Position numbers and translations under genes: made by a program
Assembly (NCBI GenBank): GCA_035048815.1
Contig: JAUCBN010000023.1
Location: 7,501 to 71,500 of the forward strand
Length of the DNA: 64,000 nt
Reading direction: 5' to 3'
Origin: Abelmoschus esculentus
Lineage: Eukaryota; Streptophyta; Magnoliopsida; Malvales; Malvaceae
In this document: piece by piece, positions 39,180 to 50,169 of the stretch
How the letters are laid out: every line of letters begins with the position of its first letter
How positions within the stretch are numbered: the stretch's first letter is position 1
The notes under the pieces: generated by a model
Databases searched by the model: none
The model's input: the letters and a program-made list of their open reading frames with translations, nothing else
What the model was told of the DNA's origin: nothing

Positions 39180-40345
39180 TTGGTGTCATATTGTGTATTC
39201 TTGTAGGAAAGTGTGTATGTACACAAATCCTTACCCTTGGAAGCCTCCTTTAGCTCATGGTTTTGAAGTGATAAGGATTTGTGTACATACCTTTTTTCTT
39301 ACGGTTTTCATAAGCCGTTGTGTATACTTTACACAAATCCTTACCGTTTTCGTGCCATATTGTGTATTCTTGTAGGAAATTGTGTATGTACACAAATCCT
39401 TACCCTTGGAAGCCTCATTTAGCTCATGGTTTTGAAGTCGTAAGAATTTGTGTACATACCTTTTTTCTTACGTTTTTTGTAAGCCGTTATGCATACTTTG
39501 TAAGGATTTGTGCACAAACACAAATCCTTATCATTTTCGTGTCATATTGTGTATTCTTGTAGGAAGTTGTGTATATACACAAATCCTTACCCTTGGAAGC
39601 CTCCTTGAGCTCATGGTTTTGAAGTGGTAAGGATTTGTGTACATACCTTTTTTCTTACGGTTTTCGTAAGCCGTTGTGTATACTTTGTAAGGAATTGTGT
39701 ACAAACACAAATCCTTACCGTTTTCGTGCTATATTGTGTATTCTTGTAGGAAATTGTGTATATACACAAATCCTTACCCTTGGAAGCCTCCTTGAGCTCA
39801 TGGTTTTGAAGTGGTAAGGATTTGTGTACATACCTTTTTTCTTACGGTTTTCGTAAGCCGTTGTGTATACTTTGTAAGAAATTGTGTACAAACACAAATC
39901 ATTACCATTTTCGTCCCATATTGTGTATTCTTGTAGAAAATTATGTATATACACAAATCCTTACCCTTGGAAGCCTCCTTGAGCTCATGGTTTTGAAGTG
40001 GTAAGGATTTATGTACATACTTTTTTTCTTACGGTTTTCGTAGGCCGTTGTGTATACTTTGTAAAGAATTGTGTACAAACACAAATCCTTACCGTTTGGG
40101 TGTCATGTTGTGTATTCTTGTAAGAAATTGTGTATGTACACAAATCCTTACCTTTGGAAACCTCCTTTAGCTCATGGTTTTGAAGTGGTAAGGATTTGTG
40201 TACATACTTTTTTTCTTACGGTTTTCGTAAGCCGTTGTGTATATACTTTGTAAGGAATTGTGTACAAACACAAATCCTTACTATTTTTGTGCTAATTTAT
40301 GTATGTACCGTTTTTCTTACGGTTTTTGTAAGAAATTGTGTATAT
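39180..40345 (+). repeat. 187-bp tandem repeat array, about six units
   Basis: The anchor CCTTGG (CTTTGG in the last unit) falls at 39235, 39404, 39591, 39778, 39965 and 40152. The spacing is 169, then four times exactly 187. Each unit contains TGTACACAAATCCTTAC and, about 45 bases later, its complement GTAAGGATTTGTGTACA, so each can fold into a strong hairpin around the GAAGCCTCC...AGCTCATGG loop. Units are nearly identical, indicating recent expansion or homogenisation. Open frames of 60 codons recur once per unit but have no start context or known domain. Confidence 0.92.
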
Positions 40346-40423
40346 AATGTGACCGGGTAAACCGGTTAAGGCTTATTTTAGGCTTTTTTTAGTGGGCTTT
40401 CTCCAGAACTACCCAGAAAAGTG

Positions 40424-42452
40424 ATGATGAGAATCAAATAAAGAATGGAAATATTCTTTATGAATATTTTCAATTCATTTTTATTTTTTCACCTAAGTCA
40501 GCCGAGATTTTTCCTATATAAAAAAAGAACATGGCGTCAAGCTAGTGATGAGTCGAATAGGAGTCCAATTTAGGAGTCAATTTCTAGAGTTGATTTGAGA
40601 GAATCAATTTTGGATTATTCTTTGTATATTTTTAGAACACATAAATTGATGTAATTGGTTTTATTATCTTGTTTTGTGGTTGTGAGAACGATTTGGATTT
40701 TTATCTAAGTATTTAGTTGTTATTAATTGAGGTTTGTCTATTCTTGGTACTTAATTTGTTTGCGAGAGAATCGGGAGAGGACCTCGATAAACGACTTATT
40801 TATCCAGATTCGGGAGGATTGGATTCACGAAACAAATAGTTATGGTTCGATCCAAGTGTGAAAGAACTAATCCGGCTTAGGGATAAATGCAGGATTTCAA
40901 CGGCTAATAGAAGCTACGCTTTGCCGAACCTTAAAATAGTCACCCAAATTGTCGGAGCAATTCCCTCATCGCAATTGCCCAAACAATCTACGAACTGACA
41001 ATTCGAAGAAATGACATAAGCAATCGATTGAGCCCAATTGCCGAAACGAGCTGGGTGGTGCGAACACTTATTTACAAAGAAGAATTCAATTTGGACATCA
41101 CCCCACAATTCAAGGTATTCCAGCCTCTTCTCTCACCCATTCGATTTCATCTATCTTTCTCTTTATTGTTATTTTTGTTTATTTAAACTCTTATCATCAA
41201 TACTTGTGTCTTTATTTTTCAGTGTGATAACTTAAATAAAGTGGTCCAAACCAATCCTACGATATCTAAATCCATACTATTACTTGCGACGTGTACACTT
41301 GCACCGTTTTCATTGCACTAAAATCGCACGAGACTCGATTCTCCCAAAATGAGACTGGTTTAAACCCTACATCTTAGCATAATAGCATTGCAATTTGCAT
41401 ATTCATATTTTGTAGTGTTGTTTTATGGAATGTATGGAATATCGTAATAACCCTGCTGCCAAAACCACAGTTTTATGGAGCTAGCCTCTCATATAGACAT
41501 AGGCTCACACACTTATCTGGACAGTATTGAGGATGTATTGAATCGAAGAAATTTTGGATGCATTATCTGGACAGTATACGAGTACTCCAGTCCTCAGTCA
41601 GCTTGGCTTATAGCTATAGGTGGATTGGAACCCTTTACCATTTACGTGTTGGGGTCTACCTGCTGAGTTTGCTAAGGTATTTTTGTCACCTCTGGTTGAT
41701 CCTGAACTTGAAATTGCAGATGATCCTTTACTGGCGACGAAAGGGTCTCATAAATTCAACCCATTTATTCCGAGGAGACCGAAGTTTAACTTCTGCAAAG
41801 TGGCTTTTTGTTTCGCTTCTGTAGAGGGTACAGGAGTTTATGATAGCTTCAATGAGGCAACAAGACTGTTGAAAATTCATCCTCAAATTATAATTCTCAT
41901 TCTAAATTTATCCTCAAATTTTTAAATATTTTAAAATTATTAATAATGTTAATCATAGCTCATAGCTCATGCTAAGAAAATTATTATAAAAATTGTTAAT
42001 TTCCATGTAAATTTGATATGCATTATGTAATAATATAATGCATCATAAGGATGAAATTTGGAAGTCAAATTTTGAAGACCAAAAGTTATAATTTGAAGAT
42101 GAAGTTAGAATATTTAAAATTTGAGTCCATTTTAAAATGAGAGCAATAATTTAAGGACAAACCTAAAATAACAAAAACTTAAGGATTAATTTAGAATGAT
42201 CGGATATATGATACATGTCTAAATCGATGAAACAACTGCCCAATATACTCTCTAACTCATATTAAGTCCATTTAGCTTCTATAAAATATAACTAATAAAT
42301 AATTTGGAAAATTATTTATTTATTTAATACAAATCATTGAAGTACAAGTACTATTAAATCCATGACTTCAACCAAAAGAGACATTGCAAACTTTCAAGTG
42401 ACCTACATTACAGCATTAGAAAATGAACACTGAAACTTGACTGGTAAATCCA
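40424..42452. other. Intergenic with possible retroelement and gene fragments
   Basis: 40500-41250 has a TATATAAAAA motif at about 40515 and moderate GC, and could be a retroelement leader or LTR piece. About 41270-41345 contains TTGCGACGTGTACACTTGCA and a GCACGAGACT phrase reminiscent, in reverse, of Ty3/gypsy LTR ends; this is unconfirmed. 41620-41925 encodes one frame with [20 protein letters not shown] and [16 protein letters not shown] that looks protein-like but is not recognised; it may be a captured gene fragment. No complete gene is present. Confidence 0.4.
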
Positions 42453-43979
42453 TCACAGAATAAGCTTCACTGGATACCTATGAATACAACCTTCCCAGGG
42501 ATTACCAGGTGACGCCTTCACATTCTTGAGGGCCAACCAGACTGCGCTGTTACATTTGAATCCGCTTCCGAAGGCAATCTGCCAAACACGGTCCCCCTTA
42601 TGCATCCGGCCCTTGGCCTCAGTATAGGCCAGCTCGTACCAGATCGAACTCGATGAGGTGTTCCCGAACCGGTGGAGAGTCATACGAGAGGCTTCAGCGT
42701 GTACAGGGAGAAGCTGCAAATTCTTCTCAAGCTCATCGATCACGGCCCTCCCTCCGGCATGAATGCAGAAGTGATCGAACGCGAGCTTGAAATCCGGGAT
42801 GTAAGGCTTGATTCTCGCATTGAATCTCCTAGCAACAAATGTTACAAAGAACAAAAGTTGCTCACTTATAGGAAGAACAAAGGGACCCAATGTAGTGATG
42901 TTAGTCTTAAGTGCATCACCAGCAATTGACATCAAATCTTTAGACAAACTAACACCAGTTTTCCCATCTTCATCTTGCTCCTGTTGAACGCACTTAAAGG
43001 CCTTGTCATCGGATCCGATATGTGTCCTCACTGCATGAACGAGCCTATACTTGCTCCGCCTTCGGTCCACAGACCTATTCGACAACAAAATCGCGGCACC
43101 CCCGACTCGAAACAAGCAATTCGGTATCAGCATCGATTTTTTGTTACCAAAATACCAATTCTCTGTAATGTTTTCAGTGCTAACAACAATGGCATAACTA
43201 TTCCTTTGATCTTGCAACATATCCTTAGCAAGATCAATGGCTATAACACCAGCGCTACATCCCATGCCCCCAAGATTAAAACTCTTAATATTACTCCTCA
43301 TCTTATACTTGTTCACAATCATTGCAGACAATGAAGGAGTTGGATTGAACAAACTGCAGTTAACGACAAGGATCCCAACATCTCTTGGCTTAACATTAGT
43401 GTTGGCAAAAAGGGTATCTAAAGCACCGAAGATCACCTGTTCTGCTTCTTGTCTTGCAGCAGCCATTGTCGGTCTCGGGGGAAGGCAATGCATTGCTTCC
43501 GGCGCACATGTTTCTTCTCCAAGACCCGATCTTTCCAAGATCTTGCCTAGAAAATCCAAAGAGGAATCATCGAAAGCACCCATCAGCTTGCAGTGTTCCA
43601 TGAACCGGTGGTGCTCGACTTTGAGGTGTGAAGGAGGGAGATAACAAGAGTAGTCCACCAAGTAAACGGATCTTGTTCGGGTCATGATGTAAACGGTTGA
43701 CCCGACCACGAAGAGAGCGAAGAACACGGTGGCCGCGACAAGGTTGTGTTCAAGATGAATCCAGAACCGGTGGAAGTCGTCGAGGCTCAACCTTGATGCC
43801 TCGACGATGGTGAAAGCCATTAAAGGGATGAAACAAAGAGTCAAAAGATGAGTTATTAAATAATGGTAGCCGAGTTTGACATACTTCAAGTTGACACTCG
43901 GTAAGAAATGTGGCAACCTCCCTGGTTGCTGGACCTGTAGGCGAACGTCGTTGTTTGAACTATTCTCTGCATTTTCCAT
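42453..43979 (-). CDS. 3-ketoacyl-CoA synthase, KCS5/KCS6 (CER6)-like, copy 1
   Basis: Intronless, 508 aa from the ATG at 43979. The frame extends to an ATG at 44141, but a TATA box at 44102-44109 lies between, so the longer start would be outside the transcript. Two membrane segments occur near residues 41-60 and 80-98. The FAE1/KCS condensing domain follows, with catalytic Cys241 in GGMGCSAG, His407 in HFCIHAGG and Asn440 in RFGNTSSSS, plus the family motifs NPTPSLSAM and ERSGLGEET. In the ER it joins malonyl-CoA to a long-chain acyl-CoA, the first step of very-long-chain fatty acid elongation for cuticular wax, suberin or sphingolipids. The sequence resembles the KCS5/6 wax clade. It is a tandem duplicate of the gene at 47175-48689, in the same orientation. 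Confidence 0.96.
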   Translation of the reverse strand: MENAENSSNNDVRLQVQQPGRLPHFLPSVNLKYVKLGYHYLITHLLTLCFIPLMAFTIVEASRLSLDDFHRFWIHLEHNLVAATVFFALFVVGSTVYIMTRTRSVYLVDYSCYLPPSHLKVEHHRFMEHCKLMGAFDDSSLDFLGKILERSGLGEETCAPEAMHCLPPRPTMAAARQEAEQVIFGALDTLFANTNVKPRDVGILVVNCSLFNPTPSLSAMIVNKYKMRSNIKSFNLGGMGCSAGVIAIDLAKDMLQDQRNSYAIVVSTENITENWYFGNKKSMLIPNCLFRVGGAAILLSNRSVDRRRSKYRLVHAVRTHIGSDDKAFKCVQQEQDEDGKTGVSLSKDLMSIAGDALKTNITTLGPFVLPISEQLLFFVTFVARRFNARIKPYIPDFKLAFDHFCIHAGGRAVIDELEKNLQLLPVHAEASRMTLHRFGNTSSSSIWYELAYTEAKGRMHKGDRVWQIAFGSGFKCNSAVWLALKNVKASPGNPWEGCIHRYPVKLIL

Positions 43980-44101
43980 GGTAATGAGTGCTTGAAAAGT
44001 TTGGGTTTTCTTTCTGAACAAGAAGAGAAAACTTGGATTTTTGTTGAAAGAAGTAAGAGGTTGATGACATGAGTTTGGTTTTTCTTGTGAACCCAAAGGG
44101 G

Positions 44102-44109
44102 TATATATA
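44102..44109 (-). promoter_or_regulatory. TATA box of KCS copy 1
   Basis: TATATATA, about 123 bases upstream of the ATG at 43979, directly preceded (in gene sense) by sequence and followed by CCCCTTTGG-like sequence shared with copy 2. It implies a leader of about 90 bases. Confidence 0.65.
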
Positions 44110-44164
44110 CAGATGTAAAAGCAAGCAGGGCGGAACAACACGACAAGTAGTAGTAGTCACTCAC

Positions 44165-47100
44165 AGGACCTGAAGCAGCAAAGGCATTAACATCCTTTCA
44201 AGTTTTCAAAAATATTTGGAAAATTATTGGGTTCATTAAAATGTCATGTTAATATTTATAAATTAAATTACACTAATATTTTAAAATAATATACAATTTG
44301 AATTGTCACAAACAATAAATATATGAACTTGCAGTTATTTTTAAAAAAATACATTTTCTTTTACAAGTAAAATATTCAACACTACTGAAAAAATGATAAA
44401 CACAAAACTTTGGTCGTTTTCTTGAAATTTTATTCCAATATTGTATTAATTTAAAATTGCTCTGACGATTCGAATTTTGTGTTTCAATGAAGTTATACAA
44501 ATGAGTGATAGGTTGTAGTTGGGGGTTGGGAGTTGCCTCATATCATTTCTTTTTCTGGTTTGCCAATCATCTTTGACTAGGGACGAGGCTACTGTTGTGA
44601 TGGAACACGACACAAAATGGTGAAAAACATGAACCTTCGGGTTGTGGGACGGGGTCCGAACTCTCAAACACGTAAGAACCAGATGAATGTTAAGGCCGTG
44701 TTTGGTTCTATTCCTACTGATTCATGTACAAATTTAAGACGGCAGGGCCCAGGGGATCGAATATCTCACTTGCATGGCTCGAGGGGAAATTAATGTAAAG
44801 TCCGTGCTGGGTTGACCCACTTCATTGTTTATGGACAAATGAGAATTCCAACTAAATGGTTTATTTATTTTGCACAAAGTCACTGAACAGTATGGTTTAA
44901 CTCGATGAGGTTAAAATATGCTATAAGCTGTGTAGTTTAGAAGCGAATCACTTACCAAAATGTCAAAAATGTGTGTCATGAAAACATTAGGTATAACTAC
45001 TACCATTAAACAACAGCGAACTGGATATTCCTTGTTGGATTATAAGATTTTAGAAAGATTGTAGCTTCAATAGTTTTTTTTTAATTAACTACAGTAGTAT
45101 TTGTTTTAGAGTATACCCTCGACTATTAAATATTGATCGCTCAAACACAGTGTTGGTATTACTGATGCTCGAACATGTGACCTCTAAGAATAACAACCGT
45201 TCTCTTAACTACTGAGGCCAGATGATTCGTAAATAATTATCACCAAAACTATTTATTACAAAGCATAATTAAAGTATTAATTTCATGTAATTTAGAATAA
45301 ACAGAAAATAAGTTAAAAAGTATAATTCTTATAATAAATCTCTGCAGTATTTGATTTAAAATTTTTATTATAAAATATTAATTATTTTAAATTATATAAA
45401 AGATTTAATTTTTGATATCGTACACGAATACAATTTAATTAAACAAATAACTATGATATTAAATCTTTTCCCTGCCTAATTTGTATGAATCCACCATCCT
45501 ATCTGCGATTCATCGTATTATCGAATCAGTCGCCTTACTTGATGACAACAACACCCACTAATTGTCAAATTGGGGTAGAAAGAGTAGACTTTTAATCTTA
45601 TCTTATATATGTGGGAGTAAGCCATACTATGATTTATAGAGGGAATAAGTCATATACTCAGAGTCATACGTTACAGATTTATAATTAATATAAGTATCAC
45701 CAACTGTTTGGACTACATAAGATAGACACATGAAGAACTCATTAGTAGACTCACTCATGCACTAATTTGGTGTTTGCTTTCTAATATTTAACAAATAGAA
45801 TATTTGGGTCGTTCATCATTTCTCTTTTATATGATATGTCTCGATTGGATAAAAATAAAAAATTAAATTTTAATAATATGCTTATCTATATAAAAATATT
45901 TTTATAAGTTAAATTTTTAAAAAAACTAATTTATTATTTTTTAAAATACATTATAATATTAATAAAATTTAATAATTTATTGTAAAAAAATATCTAAGAG
46001 TGCCCACAAATTCATGCAAAACGACCTAGCTCATCCTTGACGTTTACCATTGACTAGTCTTGATATCATTAGTGTTTATTAAAAAAAACATCCTTCACGT
46101 AATTTTCAAACTTCGACCTGCCTTGTCCATCAAGATTTTGATTCATTGCTTCATTCAAACCCAAGTCAACTACATTACTGAGGAAGATAAATTAAAGATT
46201 GTGACTACAAATAGAGTCACGTTTTGAAAGTATACTTGTTAGGAAATTTATAATTGGTTAAAGATAAGTATAGAGACTCTACATTATTGGAAGCTTCTAA
46301 GTATGTAAAAATAATATTATAAATAAAAAATAACAAGGTGCTTGACAATATTTCAACACCACTTTTGAAAGGATTATTTTTTTTTATTTTATTCTAAAAA
46401 CGCCATTCAAGCTTGCCCGTTGGTAATTGTAGGCAGCAAAAATGTTTTTTTCATATTTAAGGTATTTAACATTTTAGATTTTAATTTCTTTAAAAAATAA
46501 AACAAATTAAGTTTACTTTTAAAATAAATATTTATATTTATAATTTTTACAATTTTTATTTTATCATATAAAAATTATGGTTGTGCCACGTGAGATCATC
46601 TTCCATATGAAAATCAGGCGAAGTGAATTTAGAAATAATAATTTGAGTATCTAGGTTAAAAAAGATTATACTTCAATTTTTAAAGTTTTAATTAATTTTA
46701 CAATTATATGATATTAAATAATTCATACATCGGTGTTTTGCGTGATAATGCTATTAATTGTTCGGTTGATTTTGTTATGCATGTTCTACTTATAAGCGAA
46801 GCTGTGACTAAGCGTGTGTTAGATTCGGATGAAAATTGATACATTTGATGTGATTCTTTTGTTTTATGAGTGTTCAATTATGAGAATAAAGAATTTTGTT
46901 TAAATATTTATTTCAAAGGTAATATGCTACTAATAAATTATTGTTCCTTTTAGTTTTAAGAATAGTCTCTACAAAATGTATACTAATTATTGAGTTAATA
47001 CCTTTAAGCGTTTCTACTCTTTAATCCCACGGCAAGCAGACTCGGTTACAATGACTATAACAGCCACAGGTTACAGAACAAACACTTACAGTAAAAGACT

Positions 47101-47174
47101 TCACCAATTTATTTGAATGAAACGACACCGTTACGTTACTGAATGGAGCATTCCCAGCTGAAGCGGTTACAGGC
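44165..47174. other. KCS intergenic region
   Basis: Upstream DNA of KCS copy 1 followed by AT-rich DNA. 44500-44700 has a GTTGGGGGTTGGGAGTTG patch recalling TTGGGCGTTGGGCGTTGGG at about 49275 upstream of copy 2, possibly part of the same duplication. 45145-45235 holds a probable SINE remnant listed separately. No gene is seen in 45240-47020. 47021-47174 is the probable 3' UTR of copy 2. Confidence 0.5.
45145..45235 (-). mobile_element. tRNA-derived SINE head (remnant)
   Basis: The minus strand carries an A-box-like TGGCCTCAGTAGTTAAGAG and, about 35 bases later, a B-box-like GTTCGAGCATC preceded by GAGGTCACAT. This is the layout of Pol III promoters in plant tRNA-derived SINEs. It does not fold as a full tRNA and no clear 3' tail was found. 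Confidence 0.5.
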
Positions 47175-48689
47175 TCACAGCAGTAGCTGCACTGGATACC
47201 TGTGAATGCAGTCTTCCCAGGGATTACTAGCGGAGGGCTTAACATTCTTGAGGGACAACCAGACGGCACTGTTACATTTGAAACCGCTACCGAAAGCAAT
47301 CTGCCAAACGCGGTCCCCCTTATGCATCCGACCCTTCGCCTCCATATAAGCCAGCTCGTACCAGATCGAACTCGACGAGGTGTTCCCGAACCGGTGGAGT
47401 GTCATACGAGAGGCCTCAACATGTACCGGGAGAAGTTGCAAATTCTTCTCGAGCTCATCAATAACAGCCCGTCCACCTGCGTGGATGCAGAAATGTTCGA
47501 ATGCGAGCTTGAAATCCGGGATATAAGGCTTGATGTTGGCATTGAACAACCTCTTGGCAACCGATGTCATAAAGAACAAAAGTTGTTCACTTACAGGAAG
47601 AACAAGGGGACCCAATGTAGTGATGTTGGTTTTAAGTGCATCACCAGCAATTGACATCAAGTCTTTAGACAAAGAAACCCCTGTTTTCCCATCATCATCT
47701 TGCTCCTGTTGAACACAATTGAACGCCTTATCATCAGCACCGATATGTGTCCTCACCACATGAGAGAGCTGGTACTTACTCCGCTTCCGGTCCGCGGATT
47801 TATTCGACAATAAAACCGCAGCACCTCCAAGTCTAAACAAGCAGTTTGATATCAACATCGATTTCTTGGTCCCGGAATACCAATTGTACGTCATGTTCTC
47901 GGTACTGAAAATAACGGCGTAGCTATTTCGATGAACTCGCAACATATCCTTTGCGAGATCAACGGCTATAACACCGGCACTGCATCCCATACCGGCAAGA
48001 TTAAAGCTCTTGATATTACTCCTCATCTTATACTTATTGATAATCATTGCAGACCATGAAGGAGTTGGGTTGAATATGCTGCAATTAACGACAAGGATCC
48101 CGACATCTCTCGGCTTAACATCAGTGTTGGCGAAAAGTTTGTCCAAAGCACCGAACATCACCTGTTCTGCTTCTTGTCTTGCATCCGCAATCGTTGGTGC
48201 TCGTGGGGGAATAGAGCGCATTGTTTCTGGAGCGCAGGTTTCCTCTCCGAGCCCTGACCTTTCCATAATCTTACGTAGGAACTCCAAAGAGGACTCATCG
48301 AAAGCAGTCTCCGCCTTGCAATATTCCATGAAATAATCGTGCTTGATCTTGAGATGACAAGGGGGGAGATAACAAGAGAAATCCACCAAGTAAACGGATC
48401 TTTTCCGGGACATGAAGTAGACGGTGGACACCACCACAAGGACAGAACAGAAGAGGATGACGCTGACGAGGTTGTACTCGAGCTGGAGCCACAGCTCGTG
48501 GATGTCATCTAGGTTTAACCTCGATGCTTCCACGATGACAACAGACATCAAAGGGACCAAACAAAGTGTCGGAAGATGACTTATTAGATAATGGTAACCG
48601 AGTTTAACATATTTCAGTTTGACCCTTAGTGAGAAATCAGTCAATCTCCTAGACTGCAGGATCTCGACTCCATTGTTTGCACTTTTCAT
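47175..48689 (-). CDS. 3-ketoacyl-CoA synthase, KCS5/KCS6 (CER6)-like, copy 2
   Basis: Intronless, 504 aa, starting [10 protein letters not shown] with the first ATG in frame downstream of a TATA box. Two N-terminal membrane segments (about 36-55 and 74-93) precede the condensing domain. The triad is complete: Cys236 in AGMGCSAG, His403 in HFCIHAGG and Asn436 in RFGNTSSSS. The role is the same condensation step of very-long-chain acyl elongation in the ER. It is closely similar to the copy at 42453-43979 over the whole length, least so in the first 20 residues and in the membrane segments; NPTPSWSAM replaces the NPTPSLSAM of copy 1. The C-terminus, [16 protein letters not shown], matches [16 protein letters not shown] of copy 1. 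Confidence 0.96.
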   Translation of the reverse strand: MKSANNGVEILQSRRLTDFSLRVKLKYVKLGYHYLISHLPTLCLVPLMSVVIVEASRLNLDDIHELWLQLEYNLVSVILFCSVLVVVSTVYFMSRKRSVYLVDFSCYLPPCHLKIKHDYFMEYCKAETAFDESSLEFLRKIMERSGLGEETCAPETMRSIPPRAPTIADARQEAEQVMFGALDKLFANTDVKPRDVGILVVNCSIFNPTPSWSAMIINKYKMRSNIKSFNLAGMGCSAGVIAVDLAKDMLRVHRNSYAVIFSTENMTYNWYSGTKKSMLISNCLFRLGGAAVLLSNKSADRKRSKYQLSHVVRTHIGADDKAFNCVQQEQDDDGKTGVSLSKDLMSIAGDALKTNITTLGPLVLPVSEQLLFFMTSVAKRLFNANIKPYIPDFKLAFEHFCIHAGGRAVIDELEKNLQLLPVHVEASRMTLHRFGNTSSSSIWYELAYMEAKGRMHKGDRVWQIAFGSGFKCNSAVWLSLKNVKPSASNPWEDCIHRYPVQLLL

Positions 48690-48794
48690 GACGACGGGTA
48701 ATTCTAGACAGGGAAAACAAACACTTTTATTTTTTTGAAAGAGCTAAAAGATTGATGTAATGAGTTGGGTTTTGGTTGTTGCGAACAAAAGGGG

Positions 48795-48802
48795 TATTTA
48801 TA
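48795..48802 (-). promoter_or_regulatory. TATA box of KCS copy 2
   Basis: TATAAATA on the minus strand, 106 bases upstream of the ATG, followed in gene sense by the CCCCTTTTGTTCGC...AACTCATTACATCAATC region that aligns with copy 1. Confidence 0.7.
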
Positions 48803-48849
48803 ATGAATTGAATCGAGAGGTTTAGTGGATGCAACTACAGTTGGTTGCT

Positions 48850-49674
48850 ACAGGATATGTACTACATTTTCATAAATTTGATACTTGTTATTCATTCGTT
48901 TATATTTTTAATATTGTCATATAGTTATATTAATTATCAACGCTTATTTAGTTATAAATTTGATTTTTTCGGATTTAATCCGCTTTATCTTGGGATTGAA
49001 TTTGGGGTACATGCATTGTTTTCAACTTTTCTCAAACTCTAAAGTTCAAATGGTTACATGTTGGGATCGACACGTATGGATAAACTTTGGGGTACATGCA
49101 AACTCTAAGTTTAAGGAAGTAGATTAACAATTTTATGAGTGACCAAGTCAACATTGGGTTGCGCCCGCTGCCCGCTGCCGGAAGTCCGCGAGTGACTGTA
49201 GCAACAAACGGCGGCCATTATGAAGATGTACAACATGACTATTTTTAGCCTATGGTGTAGGGGTAGGAGTAGGAGTTGGGCGTTGGGCGTTGGGACTATT
49301 GCTCTGTGTACTTGTTTTAGCTGTGCGAACCTTCTTTGACTATTGCTATGTTCTCGTGCATTTATAGAGTTCAATTAATGCAATAAAGGGTGTGGATAAA
49401 CATAATAGAATCGCCTAAAAGTTTAAAAATTTTGATAAATTAAATTTATTGAATGATATTAATTTTTAATTTATTATAAAATTTCTTGTACAATTATGCA
49501 GTCTCATTAATGGAAGGGAAACTGGAAAATGATAGCCGGAAGAAGGTGGTTTTCATTTTTGTTGTGCTTTGGAAAAAAGTCTAAGTGAAGGAACCCAAAG
49601 TCTCATCAACGTTATTTTAATATTTTTCATGCAATTTGCGTGGCTCCACGTAAGAGGAAATGGATGTTAAGACG
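48850..49674. other. KCS copy 2 upstream DNA
   Basis: AT-rich with a GC-richer patch at 49140-49290, including CCCGCTGCCCGCTGCCGG and repeated TTGGGCG units. No gene is supported; short frames on both strands lack recognisable content. Confidence 0.5.
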
Positions 49675-49683
49675 GTGTTTGGG

Positions 49684-50160
49684 GAAAAATTATTTTATGG
49701 ACCGGTTCCACTATATTATTTATAGTCTTTAAAAATAAAAAACAAATTTACGTCATTATTTTTTATATATCATCTGCACACTCATAATTTTAATTTTCAA
49801 ATTATCTCTCTAAATAAAATATATTAAAATTAAAAAAATGATAACTGGATTTGTTTTTTAATTTAAACCCTAAACTCTAACCCTAACCATAAACTCTAAA
49901 TCTTGAACCTAAACCCTAATCGCTAACCCTAAACCATAAACCTTAACCCTAAATCTTAACCCTAAACCCTAAACTCCAATTAAAAATAAATCCACATCAT
50001 CATTTTTTTTTAAATTTTAATATATTTTATTTAGAGAGATGATTTGAAAATTAAAATTATAAGTGTACAAATGATGTGTAAAAAATGATGCCATGAATTT
50101 GATTTTTATTCTTAAAGACCATGAATAATATGGTGAAATCGGTCTATAGAATAATTTATC
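49684..50160. mobile_element. 477-bp Mutator-type fold-back MITE with telomere-like core
   Basis: Flanked by a perfect 9-bp duplication GTGTTTGGG (49675-49683 and 50161-50169). The arms of about 175 bp are inverted copies: the left starts GAAAAATTATTTTATGGACC, and the right, reversed, starts GATAAATTATTCTATAGACC. Matching inner blocks include 'atctctctaaataaaatata' and 'tatattttatttagagagat'. The loop (about 49865-49982) is a run of AAACCCTA/AACCCTAAACC-type repeats in one orientation. There is no coding capacity. Confidence 0.9.
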
Positions 50161-50169
50161 GTGTTTGGG

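Larger units (their letters stand above)
37708..40414. mobile_element. 2.7-kb non-autonomous Mutator-like element made of tandem arrays
   Basis: Bounded by a perfect 9-bp target duplication AGAAAAGTG (37699-37707 and 40415-40423). The left terminus is GGGCAGTTCTAATAAAAGCC; the reverse complement of the right terminus is GGGTAGTTCTGGAGAAAGCC, and both arms then contain CTAAAAAAAGCC-type sequence and CCGGTT. A 9-bp duplication with long imperfect TIRs is the hallmark of Mutator-superfamily insertions. The interior has no transposase. It consists of an AT-rich short-unit array (about 37855-38970), an inverted partial unit, and a 187-bp tandem array (about 39180-40345). It must depend on an enzyme encoded elsewhere. 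Confidence 0.85.

Noticed and set aside
39193..40253. Repeated 60-80 codon frames
   Set aside because: They recur once per 187-bp unit with no domain or start context; by-products of the tandem array.
41220..41345. Possible Ty3/gypsy LTR end
   Set aside because: Resemblance to LTR phrases only; no paired LTR, primer-binding site or coding domain found in the window.
44141..44143. Upstream ATG as start of KCS copy 1
   Set aside because: It lies upstream of the TATA box, and the extra 54 residues have no match to the KCS N-terminus of copy 2.
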